This document shows positions 45,430-57,652 of a stretch of 64,000 nucleotides of DNA, in pieces (positions within the stretch are counted from its first letter, which is position 1; every line of letters begins with the position of its first letter). The notes under the pieces were generated by a model. It was not told the origin of the DNA and made no database searches. It worked only from the letters and a program-made list of their open reading frames with translations. The DNA is from Caprella mutica. Taxonomy: Eukaryota; Arthropoda; Malacostraca; Amphipoda; Caprellidae. Both the position numbers and the translations under genes were made by a program. The stretch spans positions 62,001 to 126,000 of the forward strand of contig CANNZV010002291.1 in assembly GCA_947561585.1 (NCBI GenBank), in the 5' to 3' direction.

Positions 45430-46121
45430 TATAAGATGTTGTTACTTCCTTATTTTGTGTACTGTGCCTTCATCAGCCTTAAAAGATGTTGTTGTTTCCC
45501 TATTCTGTACACTGTGCCTTTACCAGCCCTTTAAGATGTTGTTATTTCCCTACTCTGTTTACTGCGCCTTTACCAGCCCTATAAGATGTTGTAACTTCCC
45601 TATTCTGTACACTGTGCCTTTTCCAGCCCTATAAGATTTGGTTTCTTCCCTACTCTGTATACTGTGTCTTTACCAGCCCTATAAGATGTTGTTGCTTCCC
45701 TATTCTGTACATTGTGTCTTTACCAGCCCTATAAGATTTTGTTACTTCCCTATTTTGTATACTGTGTCTTTACCAGCCCTATAAGATGTTGTCATTTCCC
45801 TATTTTGTATACTGTGTTTTTACCAACCCTATAAGATGTTGTCACTTCCCTAATATGTTTACTGTGCCTTTACCATCCCTATAAGATTTTGTTACTTCTC
45901 TATTCTATATATTGTGCCTTCACGGCCCTATAAGATGTTGTTACTTCCCTATTCTGTATACTGTGTCTTTACCATCCATATAAGATGTTGTTACTTCCTT
46001 ATCTGTATAATGTGCCTTTACCAGCCCTATAAGATGGTGTTACTTACCTATTCTTTATACTGTGCCTTTACCAGCCTTATTAGATTTTGTTACTTCCCTA
46101 TTCTGTATACTGTGCCTTTAC
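45430..46121. repeat. Minisatellite, ~50-bp unit, about 14 copies
   Basis: The unit contains CCAGCCCTATAAGATGTTGT, TACTTCCCTATTCTGTATAC and TGTGCCTTTA. It is interrupted at 46122 by a MITE and resumes as a final degenerate unit at 47253-47300. Confidence 0.93.
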
Positions 46122-47252
46122 TGGTACTAGGAAAAAATGTCCTCGGACAAAATGCTTACGGACATAATGCCTACAGACAAAATGCCTAACAAACAAAACG
46201 CCTAACGGACAAAATGCCTAACGGACAAAATGCCTAACGGACAAAATGCCTAACAGACAAAATGCCTAACGGACAAAAGTCCCAATGTACAAAATATATG
46301 AATATAGAAAATAGAAATTGTAAAATAATGACGTATAAGAATGTTACAAAGTGAATAAAAATATTAACTCCATATATAAAAAAAGGGCCGAATAGAAAAC
46401 ATTGAAGAGATATCTGTAAAGGAATGATTATTGATAAATAAAGAAAAGAATACATTAAATTGTAATAAACCTTATCATAGAACATCAAATATTTTTTTTT
46501 CAATTTTTGTAAAACATAAGAAAACATTATATACTATGTCTCGGTTACATCTCATATGAAGAATACTGTACTTTTTCCAACATATTTTTTTATTCTATAA
46601 AGGTAGTTGAATAAAAAAAAATATTGGCACCTTTTTTATAACCAGAGTAACTATAAACATCACTGTATATTGAAGATGATTATAGCTATCTAAAAGAATA
46701 AACAATATTTTAATAAAATCATAATGGAATAAGATGATTATAGATATCTTTTAAAAAATGAAAACAAAATAAGATTACTATAGATGTCTGTAAACAAAAT
46801 GGAAATAGAAGAAGATGACTATTGATGTTTTTAAAGAAATGAAAATAGTAGATGATGATAATAGATATCCAATAAAAACGGCAAGATGTAGGAAGGTTAT
46901 TTTTTCACAGCGATTTGATAATTAGAACAAAAGCTTTAGTGATAAATCATAAACACAGTGAAATGAAATAAGAGGGTGTTTATACATAGCACTTCGAGTT
47001 ACAAAAATGTTCATATTCAATATGAAAGTGATTCAATAAACTCTCACTGAGACAAAACTCTTTATTTCTACTTGGTCTAAATTATTTCATATATTTGTCC
47101 ACAATTTCAATATTTGAAATAAATTTAAATGCACTTTAGGCATTTTGTCCGTTAGGCCTTTTGTCTGTTAGGCATTTTGTCTATTAGGCATTTTGTCCGT
47201 TATGCATTTAGTCCGTTAGACATTTTGTCCGTAGGCATTCTGTCTGCGCACG
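46122..47252. mobile_element. hAT-like MITE with minisatellite arms and 8-bp target duplication
   Basis: A perfect 8-bp duplication GCCTTTAC (46114-46121 and 47253-47260), created within the 50-bp array, fixes both borders. The left arm begins TGGTACTAGGAAAAAATG and continues with about nine GGACAAAATGCCTAAC units. The right arm (about 47143-47252) holds the inverse units (GTTAGGCATTTTGTCC) and ends TGTCTGCGCACG. The ~850-bp interior is AT-rich and has no transposase. hAT assignment rests on the 8-bp duplication only. Confidence 0.85.
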
Positions 47253-47300
47253 GCCTTTACAAGCCCTATTAAAAAAAATTCCTTCCCTATTTTGTATAAC

Positions 47301-48029
47301 ATAGCGACAACACTCTACTATAGATTCGATTTATTATTCCGGACGAATACACTTCCGGGTATTTACATAATTGGAATATAGCAGTTGTATTTACTTGAAA
47401 TAAGAGAAGATCGTTAGGGATAAGGCAGAATGTGCCTGGATTTCTAGTAACAGATACACAAAAATATAATAATATCAAATATTATGTACATGGTAGATGA
47501 TTCGAGTTTCATTTATTAATTATAACAATAAATTAATCATTATATAATATACATTTCTCAATATTATTCTCAATATTGATTTTATGATTTCATCCATATA
47601 TTCATTAAATTAATGCTCCATTTCAATTAATGAATAAATTAAGGTAAATTTAACAATGTGTTTCCTTGTTAACAAGGAACTTAAGATCTTAATAATATTG
47701 CACAATAACAATTTCTCACAGAACGATATTTCTTGTTCATTAATTTAGCTATTATTAACTACATCTCTTGTTTATCGTAGTTCATTCTTTCGAAACAGAG
47801 ATAATTGAAGGTATATTGTAATTAGAGTCTGCTTCAAGTCCCCAAGGACGCTAAGCAGTCCAGAGTAACAAAGAGGAGTTACCTCATTATTTCCATCTTA
47901 AAGAATCGCTTAAAAAAGACAAATGGATCCCAGGGAACTCTAAACTTATCCTGAATCAGACAGAGAAAAACTTACATCATTGAGAGCCTGACAAAAAAAT
48001 TAGAAACAACTTAGAATGTAGCCTAATTA
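47301..48029. other. AT-rich sequence, one weak open stretch
   Basis: 47855-47985 has a 42-codon plus-strand frame (AVQSNKEELPHYFHLKESLK...) without a recognisable start or splice context. No other feature seen. Confidence 0.4.
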
Positions 48030-48200
48030 TAGTGACTAAGTAAAGTGTTCTCTATAATAGTGACTAAGAGAAGTGCACTAAAATAGTGACTAAGTGAAGT
48101 GCTCTCTATAGTGACTAAGTAAATTGCTCCCAATAGTGACTAAGTAAAGTGTTCTCAATTAGTGACTAAATGAAGAGCTCTCAAATAGTGCTCAGAATTT
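48030..48200. repeat. Minisatellite, ~25-bp AGTGACTAAGTAAAGTGTTC unit
   Basis: Six to seven imperfect copies. Confidence 0.85.
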
Positions 48201-48652
48201 TCAAAAATAGTTGCAAAGCTTTCTGTTAATAATGATTATTTTCTATCCCGATTCTTATTTCCTTGGAATAAATATCGTTTAATTAATGTCACTGATAATT
48301 TTTTTAATCGACAGAGTGGATCTCTATTTCGATCTCACTTTGGTATTTATTGAAAAATTAATTGAAACCTCCTTAAATCATAGAATATGGTGAATTTTCA
48401 AAATATGTCAAAGAAAAATGAATCCGAAATGATTTTATAATTGGTCTGAGTACTAGAGTATAAGATGACAAATTTGTAAAATTTAAAAAAATAGAAAACT
48501 GTGATATTAGAAATAAATATCATGCAGTGACTATATTTTCTGCTGCTACTGCTTCAATATAGAAATTAATAAAAATTCAATGAAATATTCACTATATTTT
48601 CTCATCACTGAAATCTATTTTACTGAATCTGATTTTATGAACAACTAATATA

Positions 48653-49936
48653 CAGGGTCGTGCAGCTAAATTGGGACTAACTTTAACAGCACATATCTTC
48701 CGTAATTTCTAACCTATGACTAAATTCTTTTTTACAGATAATCTTTTAGCCCTTTGCTATAATATTTCAGATTAAGATCTATCATATTTCGCTAAAATAT
48801 GTTGGAATTAGCGCGAAGAACGACCATATGTGAAATGAGACGCGCTGGGAACTCTGTTTCAGACATTATTAAGAGCACTGGCTATGCGAAATCGAATGTT
48901 TATCGAGTTGTTGCTGCTTTTGATGCCGAGGGTATGGTTCAGAAAAGTCGACACAGTCCCTGCAGTGATCGAAAGAGAACCAAAACATTCCTTGCTGGGC
49001 TGAAAATGACGTTGAAGTCAGACCTAAGCCAGCCGATGTCAAAACTGGCACAAAAGCGCAGCGTGAGTCGTAGCACCATCAGCAGGGCAGTCAAAGAAGT
49101 TCTTGGTATGAAGTCATACGTAAGGAGAGTCCGTAACCTCCTAACTACCCGCTCCAGAGCCCTCAGAGCTGAAAGATGCCCAAAGCTTCTGAACCATCTG
49201 AAACACGAAGGAGGACATGTCCGCGATTTTGTTGACGAGAAAAAGTTCGTTGTTGATGAGGTTGCAAATCGCCAGAACACTCGGGTAGTAGCCTACGATC
49301 GTTCAGAAGTTCCTCCTGTGATGCAGAGCAAAAATACCGCTTCTGTGATGGTTTTTCCAGCCGTCGCAAGTGATGTAAGGTGATGCCTCCTCATCTCATC
49401 GAAGCGGGTCTTAAAATCAGCACAGCGGAGTACTTGAAAGTTCTGAAAGATGTTTTGATGCCGGGGATACGTAGGAACTACGACCCCTTCAAAGTAATGC
49501 TCGTTCAAGACTCTGTGCCCGCGCATGGAGCAAAGAAAGTTCAGGATTTCCTGAAGGAGAATCTTCCTTCGATGGTCCTGAAGGATATTTGGCCCAGCAG
49601 CTCCCCAGATCTAAATGTTTGTGAATATTGGCTGTTTGGCGTCATTGAGGGAGAGTCTAACGTAACTTCACATCCAAGTGACAACTCTCTGAAGGCCGCC
49701 ATTCGTCGGGCATTTCGTAATCTTGACCTCGAGGATGTAAAAAAGAGTTATTCGCGGTTTCGCTCGAGAATCTCCCAAATTATTGATGCAAAGGGTAGTC
49801 ACATTGAATGATTTTGTTCTGTAGACAATAACGAACAAATAAATACAAGAAAAAATTGCATTTTATCATTATTTGTTTTTCAAAATAGCGAAATTTAAAA
49901 AAGTTATGTTAGTCCCAATTTAGCTGTACGACCCTG
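48653..49936 (+). mobile_element. Mariner-like element, DD37E type, nearly intact
   Basis: 1284 bp between TA (48651-48652) and TA (49937-49938). The terminal inverted repeats are ~29 bp: CAGGGTCGTGCAGCTAAATT...GTTAG against the inverse with CTGTACGACCCTG, differing at one or two positions. It encodes one transposase with a single visible break. Confidence 0.94.
48799..49811 (+). pseudogene. DD37E mariner-like transposase with one frameshift
   Basis: The ATG at 48799 opens the helix-turn-helix part (GNSVSDIIKSTGYAKSNVYR), a second one (VSRSTISRAVKEVLGM) and the first catalytic Asp146 in FVDEKKF. This frame ends at a TGA (49381-49383). The rest continues in another frame from 49384: MPPHLIEAGLKIS, second Asp in VQDSVPAH (49509-49511) and Glu in LNVCEYWLFG (49623-49625). 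There are 37 residues between, giving DD37E. It ends DAKGSHIE. DD37E elements are a known but less common mariner-related group. The break lies in the conserved segment between the first and second acids, so this copy is probably inactive. Confidence 0.92.
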
Positions 49937-50099
49937 TATATAACATATATTCAACAATTATACCCAAAATCCTAACCATTTACCTACTTCTAAAAACAAA
50001 AGAAAATGGTAAAATACTTTCCAGATCAAAGAGAATTAAAATAAATTATTTGTCTGAACAAACAGGATTTTTTCCTTTGATCTTTCGACTGAATTCCAG

Positions 50100-50247
50100 T
50101 GACCTCAATCCAACTGGAACTGTTGTAATCTCTTCAGAAGCTACGGCTGTAATCATGAGCAAATTACAACAGTTTCAGTGTGGGTCATTCACAGAAACAC
50201 TAGATAAATTATTAATATTTGAAAATGATATGAATATTTTCATGTAG
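50100..50247 (+). CDS. Candidate 3' terminal exon, unknown protein
   Basis: A pyrimidine-rich acceptor (TCTTTCGACTGAATTCCAG, AG at 50098-50099) is followed by DLNPTGTVVISSEATAVIMS, then KLQQFQCGSFTETLDKLLIF and ENDMNIFM, with TAG at 50245-50247. The frame is also open upstream to an ATG at 50050. Composition is protein-like. No family recognised and no upstream exon found; the adjacent mariner may have separated it. Confidence 0.4.
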
Positions 50248-50937
50248 TTGAAATGTAAACAACTGCCACTTTTGAGAAGTTTAGTTCCAAAAGCATACCA
50301 TATCATGTCAATAAGACCACTATTAAAGTTATGCAAAATAGATTTAATTGGAACTGTCTCTAATTTAGTTATTAAGTAATTACTAGTAAGCTGAAATTCA
50401 TGGAATTACCGATGTAAGTATCATATCGATTTAGAAACTGTATTTATGAAAACTATTGTTCGATTATTTTTCGTCTCTAGTATTATATAAGCAGATCTTT
50501 TCTCAAGTATTATTTTTCTATTTGGTTGACAGATTATTTATTTTAGTTGTATAATATTATATTTTGAATTATATATTAGCATGAATGATATTTTTCTGTA
50601 ATTAATCTATTTTATATTAGTTCTTTGCTGTAGGCTGTAAGTTTCGAGTTAGCGGACGTTTCGACATTTTAGACCACATAATTTAATGTTACATAAATTG
50701 ATATTTTACCTGGTAAATTGACGTATTAATTTCCTAAAAAAATTCTTATTCGATAGAAAATGTGGAACTGTTCCATAACTGGAAACTTGCCCTGATTGAT
50801 AATATTTGTAAGTTTTATGTGTTACCTGGAATTTTATAGTTAAGGAAACAAAAAATACTGTAATGTCGGGAAAACTTTGCCCACTGAAGAAATAACAACG
50901 GAATTAAACATATTTCAAATTTCATTGAACTCCAATG
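50248..50937. other. AT-rich sequence, no gene recognised
   Basis: A TAACTGGAAACTTGCCCTG phrase near 50777 resembles TAACTGGGAACTTACCCTG near 22410, a short dispersed repeat. Nothing else. Confidence 0.4.
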
Positions 50938-51325
50938 ACCACTAAAGTGGAGAACTGTAGTATCCTAGATACCATCAGACTATGAATGTAAGAGGAGCAA
51001 TATATAGTATCCTATATTCGATCAGACTATAAATGGAACAGCTATAGTATTCTATATACGATCGGACTATAAATGGAATAACTATAGTATTCCAGATACA
51101 GTCAGACTATAATTGGAGAAGAGCCATAGTATCCTAGATACGATCAGACTGTAAATGAAAAACTATAGTATCCTAGATACGATCAGACTAAAATTAAATA
51201 ACTATAGTATCCCATATATGGTCAAACTATAAGGGGAAGAGCTATAGTATCCAATACATATACGATCAGACTATAAATGGAAGAGCTATAGTATCTTAGA
51301 TACGATTTGACAATAAATGCAAAGA
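50938..51325. repeat. Minisatellite, 40-bp unit
   Basis: The unit contains GATCAGACTATAAATGGAAG and AGCTATAGTATCCTAGATAC. About nine copies, with some length variation. Confidence 0.92.
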
Positions 51326-52633
51326 GTGACTATAATACACGTTTTACTAATAAGAAGTGAAATATTAACATATTCAAATAATTATTTATCTAATTGATTA
51401 AAATAAATTAATAAATAAAATAAGTTCTTATCCATCATATCATGAGCAGTTTAGTGAAGTTAATAGACATAAAATAATAATATTTTGTAACTCCTGAGAC
51501 TCAATTTGATATTTTATCAGCAATGAATGAAAGTTAACAGAACTGACATCTCTCGGGCTTCAAAACTTTTATAAATTGGATTGTGGATGGTCATAGTTTT
51601 ATTATAACCTTATTTATAATTAGAAAGTTTAAAATGATATTTTTGATAATTATAGAACAATAATTCTATATAATTATTTCTCCAACAGTGATTCCAGATG
51701 CAAATTAAACACAGTCAACTTATTTGATATTTAGTTTTGTAATTGATTCTCTACCCTACACCATTTTTGTCAGTATTAATTAAAGTGAACAAAAACAATA
51801 GCACATATAGCTTTTATATTTATTCAACGTTTCAACATTTTAACTTTAAAAAAAACAATAACTGACAAAATTTTTTCCACATTTTAACATCAATGTAAAT
51901 ATATCCATATTTCTGTTAATTAAAAATACATTGAGAGTAAATTGACAGTTTTTTATAAACCCATTCTGTAATTGATATTCATTAAATAGGTTCTAATTCT
52001 TCATCTAATAAATATGAATATTTCCTTTCGAAATAGAAAGTTTTACGTAACTCGTGAGGGAATATTTGAATACTATTCTACTGTCCTGTTAGATATAATG
52101 TTTTTTCAATAGTCTTTATTATTTAATTTTAGAATAAATTTTTTTCTCTGCACAGACTGATATATTTACATTCGTAAAACTGGAAAAGGTTATGTTTTGG
52201 TCAGCATTTATTTATTTATCTGTAACCTTGATATTGGAATAACTCAGATGGTACTCAACCAAATTGCCTGAAATTTGGTGGCAAGATTCTTCATTATTCA
52301 GAAAACATTTTATCAAATTTTAAATGCGATTGTGTCAAAGGTTTTTGGATGGTTAAGATTATGTATAAGTGGCGTCGAGGGTAAGCGCTCAACGAGCTGC
52401 TCGTTTTCTAGTTTATTGATGAAACACATTTTTTTAATAATGAATAAATACATAAGAATTATTAGAGTATAATATCAATATATTTTCATGTGTATCATAG
52501 CTGAATTCTTCATATTTTCTTATATAATTACTGAAAGTGGTACACGTGATATATATTCGCATAGTTCTTTATAAGTTTAAAATATACTTTCGCTAAATCC
52601 TGAATTTATTGCAACTCACAGTGCGTATTAGTT
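51326..52633. other. AT-rich sequence with possible transposon UTR debris
   Basis: 52190-52480 carries AACTCAGATGGTACTCAACC and GAAATTTGGTGGCAAG, wording common in Tc1/mariner non-coding regions, and a 38-codon minus-strand frame. No ends found. The remainder shows nothing. Confidence 0.35.
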
Positions 52634-53598
52634 GTTGACCGATTAATTCGCTGAAAACACATTCACCAAAAACACATTCGCCGCACGACACATTCGCCGA
52701 ACGACAGTTTCGCCGAAAAATATGATTATTTGAAAAGGTAAACAAATTTATCTCATATGTCCATATGAAATTACATAAAGATGAACTTACATAAAACTAT
52801 TCCTTTTATAAAATATTGCCAATATGGAGAAATGTATTTGAGTACAATAAGGAAGTTGATATAACAGATTTATTTCTAGGTTTACGAGATATTCAATCTC
52901 GAAAATAGAAGAGTTATAGATATTTAATACATTTATTCTAACATAAACTTTTAATTTTTTTTAAAAGGAGTTGCTGAACATAATTGATTTTGACAATTCC
53001 TTTTTGTACTCCACTCAAATACATTTCTCCATATTCTCAATATTTTATAAAAGGAATAGTTTTATCAATATTCTTAAAACCTAGAAATAAATCTGTTTTA
53101 ACTGCATCTTCAATAGTTGTTGAAATATACGAATAAACTTGGTAGACTTTTTTGTGGGTAACCCTGTATAGTGGAAACTTCACGAACTACTCACAGTAGC
53201 AGACTGATTCATCAATGTATATAGAGAAGGATTAAAGTTAAGTGAGATCAACACACAAGAAAAATCTTTTACTTTTGTAACTGATAATCGTACACAGAAA
53301 ATAGTATTAATATATAGTTAATAAACTGACACAAATAATGCAGCAATAGCATTATATGAATAAATTAAAATAACATGAATTCCACGAAGTTTAAACCAAT
53401 AATTATGTAGAATATTGTAAAGTAATTTATACACTTATATGCAACTTCATCTATATGTAATTTCTTCTGGACATATGAGATAAATTCATTTACCTTTTTA
53501 AATAATCATATTTTTCGGCAAAAGTATCGTTCGGCGAATGTGTCCTGTGGCGAATGTGTTTTCGGCGAATGTGTTTTCGGCGAATTGACCTAGAACCG
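52634..53598. mobile_element. hAT-like MITE with TTCGCCGAAAACACA word arms
   Basis: Exact 8-bp target duplication TATTAGTT at 52626-52633 and 53599-53606. The left arm starts GTTGACCGATTAATTCGC and repeats AAAACACATTCGCC words. The right arm ends GGCGAATTGACCTAGAACCG, i.e. a GGTTCTAGG tip on the other strand. The inverted match extends inward ~150 bp (ATAATCATATTTTTCGG, ATTTATCTCATATGTCC). A separate inner inverted repeat pairs about 52799-52880 with 53011-53100. No coding. Confidence 0.87.
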
Positions 53599-53606
53599 TA
53601 TTAGTT

Positions 53607-54553
53607 AGGGATAGAATTACAAGAGTTATCCAACAAACTGGTTGGAACATCCTCCTCACGCGCTGCCATAATGATTTTATATAGAGAAAACAAATAAAGA
53701 CTTGAAAATAATTGACATTACAGAGAATCTTATATGAATTATCTTTAAATTCGTACCAGTTGATTTCATATTACATATTACTACCGATGATATGATGACT
53801 TAAAATATGTCACCAACACTTCTGAAAATACGTTTACAATACATATAGTAAATGGAAAGTTATAATGAGGCCAGAGAAGATTTATGTATGGCTCCTTCTT
53901 ACAAGGCCCAACCATAATTTACGCCTTTAATATTTTTTGATACAATGTCTTTTCAATGCAGGCATGTAATAAATCATAGCTAAGCCACAATAATTCATAG
54001 CATTTTAGAACCTGTTGTGTTTGTGAGTATGTTTGTGTGTGGTATGCAGATTTTTCTTTGGAGGAAATTTCGTCCACCGACATTTCGTCGACTTGATGTA
54101 ACATCGACAAGACGATTCGATGACAAATTTTTCACAAAGGGATATTATCATACTGAACATAAATTGCAGTTATGTAGTTTGTTGTATCCATTAATCTGTT
54201 GTACTGCAACCTTTATGATTGTTTAATGGCATGTCAGAGATGGTCGGGGTACTCAGTTATTAGAGTGTGTTAATATCCTCTTTGAGAAAATTCGTTGACG
54301 AAACGTCTGGCAACTTTGGGTGTACATTTGCTTGTGTGAGTTTGTATGTATCAAAGATATACACTGGAAAAAGAGTGATGACTTAAAGTAAATGTTATCT
54401 CTACAAAATGTCCCTCGCACACCAAACATGATCTTTGTGTTTTGGTGTATGAAAAATTACAATTACATTCTGTAAAACAAATATCAATCAACAGAAATAA
54501 ATCAAATATAAAACTGTATTTAGCTCTTTAGATTCATTAAATAAACCTTTCTA
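53607..54553. other. No gene recognised
   Basis: 54060-54120 has TTCGTCCACCGACATTTCG words and 54290-54310 the partly inverse TTGACGAAACGTCTGG, possibly a decayed word-arm element. The rest is AT-rich. Confidence 0.4.
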
Positions 54554-54556
54554 TTA

Positions 54557-55379
54557 GGGGACCGACCATGGTTTTTGAACACTTTTTTATTAATGAAGCT
54601 ACGGTTCTGAAACTTGGTACACATATGTAAAATTGAATTCTCTTTTGATTTTAATGGTGGCATTTTTTCGATTCGACCCAAACAAAACGAATTATTCCAA
54701 TATCGAACGGATTTCGACCCTTTTTCGTAAGGCCTACAGCTCCCTTTTGGCTGAAGCTAAGGCATTGCAGTTTTTTGCATTCGATTCTCAAGAGGATGGT
54801 CTAGAAATGAACGTGAGTTTTGTTCGAACATCTGATTATTTTCGAAAATATAAGAATATATTTTTTTTAATTTCATATTAAAAAAAAATAATTTGAAATT
54901 CGAACAAAACTCAAATTTAGTTTTAGATAATTTCCTGGAGATTCGAATGCAAAATACCGCAATGCCGTAGCTTAAACTAAAATCAAGCCATAGATGTTTG
55001 AATACCAAAATTTGCGGCTATTTTGAAGTGCCTCAAAATGGTATCCGAAGTTATTGGAGACCGACCATGTTTTTGAAATAAAAATTATTAAAGAAGCTAC
55101 GGTTCTAAAACTTCGTAATCATATATATATATACAAAATTGAATTCCCTACCGTTTTTGTTCATGGCCTTTTTCCGATTAGACCCATAAAAACCGAGTTA
55201 TTCGAACTAACAGAGCGCTATACCCACCCCCCTTCTCCCCTCTTCCCAGGGCCATAGCTTCACACAGGCACACTCTAGAATTCTGTTTTTTGTACAATCA
55301 TATATAAGGTTGTTAGCTACCTATTTATGAAAGATGAAACAAATGATACAATTTAGAAATTTTTCCATGGTCACTCCCC
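54557..55379. mobile_element. Palindromic GGGGACCGACCATGG elements, related to the 3978 element, apparently tandem or nested
   Basis: The left end GGGGACCGACCATGG matches, in inverse, the right end CCATGGTCACTCCCC. The flanks are TTA(G) on the left and TTAA on the right. A second left end, GGAGACCGACCATG, begins at 55056, so a full copy appears joined to another. Shared with the 3978 element: GCTACGGTTCTGAAACTT-type phrases, GGCTGAAGCTAAGGCATTGC and CATTCGATTCTC. The centre holds an inverted repeat pairing TTTTGTTCGAAC with GTTCGAACAAAA. The frames at 54633-54881 and 55054-55257 are incidental. Confidence 0.75.
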
Positions 55380-55448
55380 TTAAATGTATTAATTAAAAAC
55401 AGAAATATATCAATAAACTAACTACTTAAAATAAAATATTTAAAAAAA

Positions 55449-56140
55449 AAATAACACCATTGAATGATACATCACGATAATACCAGTGAATGATACATTA
55501 CGATAATACCACTGAATGATACATCACGATAATACCAGTGATCGATACATTACAATAATACAAGTGAATGATACATCACGATAATACCAGTGAATGATAC
55601 ATCACGATAATACCAGTGAATGATACATCACGATAATATCAGTGATTGATACAATACGATAATACCAGTGAATGATACATCAAGAAAATACCAATGAATG
55701 ATACATCACGATAATACCAGAGAATGATACATTACAATGATACCAGTGAATAATACATCACGATAATACCAGTGAATGATACATTACGATAATACCAGTG
55801 AGTGATACATTACGATAATGCCAGTGAATTATACATTACGATAATACTGTTGATTGATAAATTAAAATAATACCTGTGAATGATACATTACGATAATACC
55901 AGTGAATGATACATAACGATAATACCAGTGAATGATACATTACGATAATACCAGTGAGTGATACATTACGATAATACCAGTGAGTGAAACATCACGATAA
56001 TACCATTGAATGATACATTACGATAATACAATTATTGAATGATACATTACGATAATACCAATGAGTAATACATCACGATAATACAATTGAATGATACATT
56101 ACGATAATACCAGTGAGTGATACATTAGGATAATGCCAGG
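55449..56140. repeat. Minisatellite, 26-bp unit (first block)
   Basis: ACCAGTGAATGATACATTAC then GATAAT, about 26 copies. The same unit returns at 59936-60620. Confidence 0.95.
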
Positions 56141-56222
56141 TAACAAAAAATTATTCCCTGGATATTCTGAGGAAATTTCATTGTGATATTATCTCGATAT
56201 CTCCAGCGTTATCCAGAGATTC

Positions 56223-56251
56223 CCCCATTTTGACGTGTTTGCGAAATGGGG
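56223..56251. repeat. Hairpin, 8-bp stem
   Basis: CCCCATTT and AAATGGGG around a 13-base loop, just outside the MITE at 56266. Confidence 0.6.
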
Positions 56252-56265
56252 ATATCCCCAAGTAA

Positions 56266-57248
56266 CCTAGGACAACTCGCCGCCGGACAATTCGTCACCG
56301 GACAACTCGCCGCCGACAATTCGCCGTGAGGATAACTTGCCGAAAGGAAAAATTTAACTCGCCGCCAGGACAACTCGCCGCCTAATTAATGTTTTGCTGG
56401 CGTATACATCATTTACATATATTTAAAAAGAAAAATTGAACAATGATTTGTTTCTATACGTTCAAGACTCGCATAAAACAGAAGTAGACAAATTTCATTA
56501 TTTCAATAAATTAGTTTCTTTTGTTAAATTTATGATAACATTTCAGGCCGCGAAATATATTAGAACTATTTATATAAATTTAGAAGCATTTAACGTCTGC
56601 TCCGAAACGAAGGGCTTTCTAGTTTCTCGAACAAAGGAACCAACCAGCATGCAGTCCGTGACAATATTCATGAATGCAGAAAAGCTACTTCGTCGATGCA
56701 ATCAGCCTATCACTTACCAGGGAATGAAATGAAAAGGAGTAGAAGAGGAAAATGAAGAGGTGATAGTGAATACAACTTACTAGTCTACCTGAGACAAAAA
56801 TCTAAGACTTCGTAGTTAAATAACCCTTATTTCCACTAATGTACTAGTTTTAAAACTAAATTAATTTTTATAAGTCATTAACCGTATTAAAGAAGACACC
56901 CGAACTTGTTTTCTTTCCAATAGCAAATTACTTTTAGAAAAATACTTTCAAATAGAACGAAGAAAACTATATTTAATTTACAACACAAAATATGTTTACA
57001 TAATAATTTTAAAGAACATTAATTAAATTTTACTTTTGAAATGGAAAAGAAAACATTTTAAAATACTGCTAAGAAAATATTATAATAAATTTATGAAAAT
57101 ATTTTTTTTATAAATAAATGGTGTATGCGACAGTAGAACATATATCACACGTCGAGTTGTTTCGGTGGCGAATTGTTCTACCAGCGAATTTTCCTCACGG
57201 CGAATTGTCCGCAGAAAATTGCCCGGCGTCGAATTTTCCGGTCACCCT
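56266..57248. mobile_element. hAT-like MITE with CAACTCGCCGCCGGA word arms
   Basis: Flanked by CCAAGTAA (56258-56265) and CCAAGTGA (57249-57256), an 8-bp duplication with one change. The left arm starts CCTAGGACAACTCGCCGCCG and repeats GGACAATTCGCC words to about 56385. The right arm (about 57150-57248) holds inverse words (GGCGAATTGTCC) and ends CCGGTCACCCT. The interior carries the dispersed segment at 56575-56765. No transposase. Confidence 0.87.
56575..56765 (+). repeat. Internal segment shared by hAT-like MITEs
   Basis: TTTAACGTCTGCTCCGAAAC, then GTGACAATATTCATGAATGC, AGAAAAGCTAC and CACTTACCAGGGAAT. In the same order it recurs inside the element at 58613 (59145-59345), and in part at 8325, 44600 and 63385 (minus). 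The 98-codon frame overlapping it (56436-56732) is not convincing as a gene. Confidence 0.65.
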
Positions 57249-57582
57249 CCAAGTGATATCGAATGAATAGTAATGGGATTTAAATATATTATCAATGGAA
57301 TATTCCCTCGAGATCAAGGGAAGGGCGAAGAATACTTAAATCATTATTTCCTCGATAAATATAAGGATAAAAATGAGATAGTGAGGAGAAATACCCTCGA
57401 TATCAAGGGGAACGAATGGAAATATTCTCTGAATCTCCCTGGATATCAAGAAAAGATCAAGGATATAGAGAGAAGCATACCAAAATTAATATTTCCTAGC
57501 ATATACATATGAATTAGTTTAATGATAGATATTACTATATACAAATTAAATGGAAAAAAATGGAGAAATAAATGAAATTGTG

Positions 57583-57652
57583 TTTCGGGGATGCGAACCC
57601 ACAACTCCTTGCCTCCTGCTGGTGACGCTATTCACTGGACCATCCTGGATAT
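57583..57652 (-). tRNA. tRNA-like or tRNA-derived SINE fragment
   Basis: The minus strand has TGGTCCAGTGAA (57642-57631), resembling an RNA polymerase III box A, and GGGTTCGCATCC (57600-57589), a close box B match, spaced as in a tRNA. The acceptor and outer T-stem pairs do not form well, so a functional tRNA is unlikely. A tRNA pseudogene or SINE head fits better. Confidence 0.35.

Noticed and set aside
52275..52472. 65-residue protein gene
   Set aside because: Composition is that of AT-rich filler, and the surrounding wording resembles Tc1/mariner non-coding sequence.
56436..56732. 98-residue gene inside the MITE
   Set aside because: Coincides with the dispersed segment shared by other elements, where the frame is not conserved.
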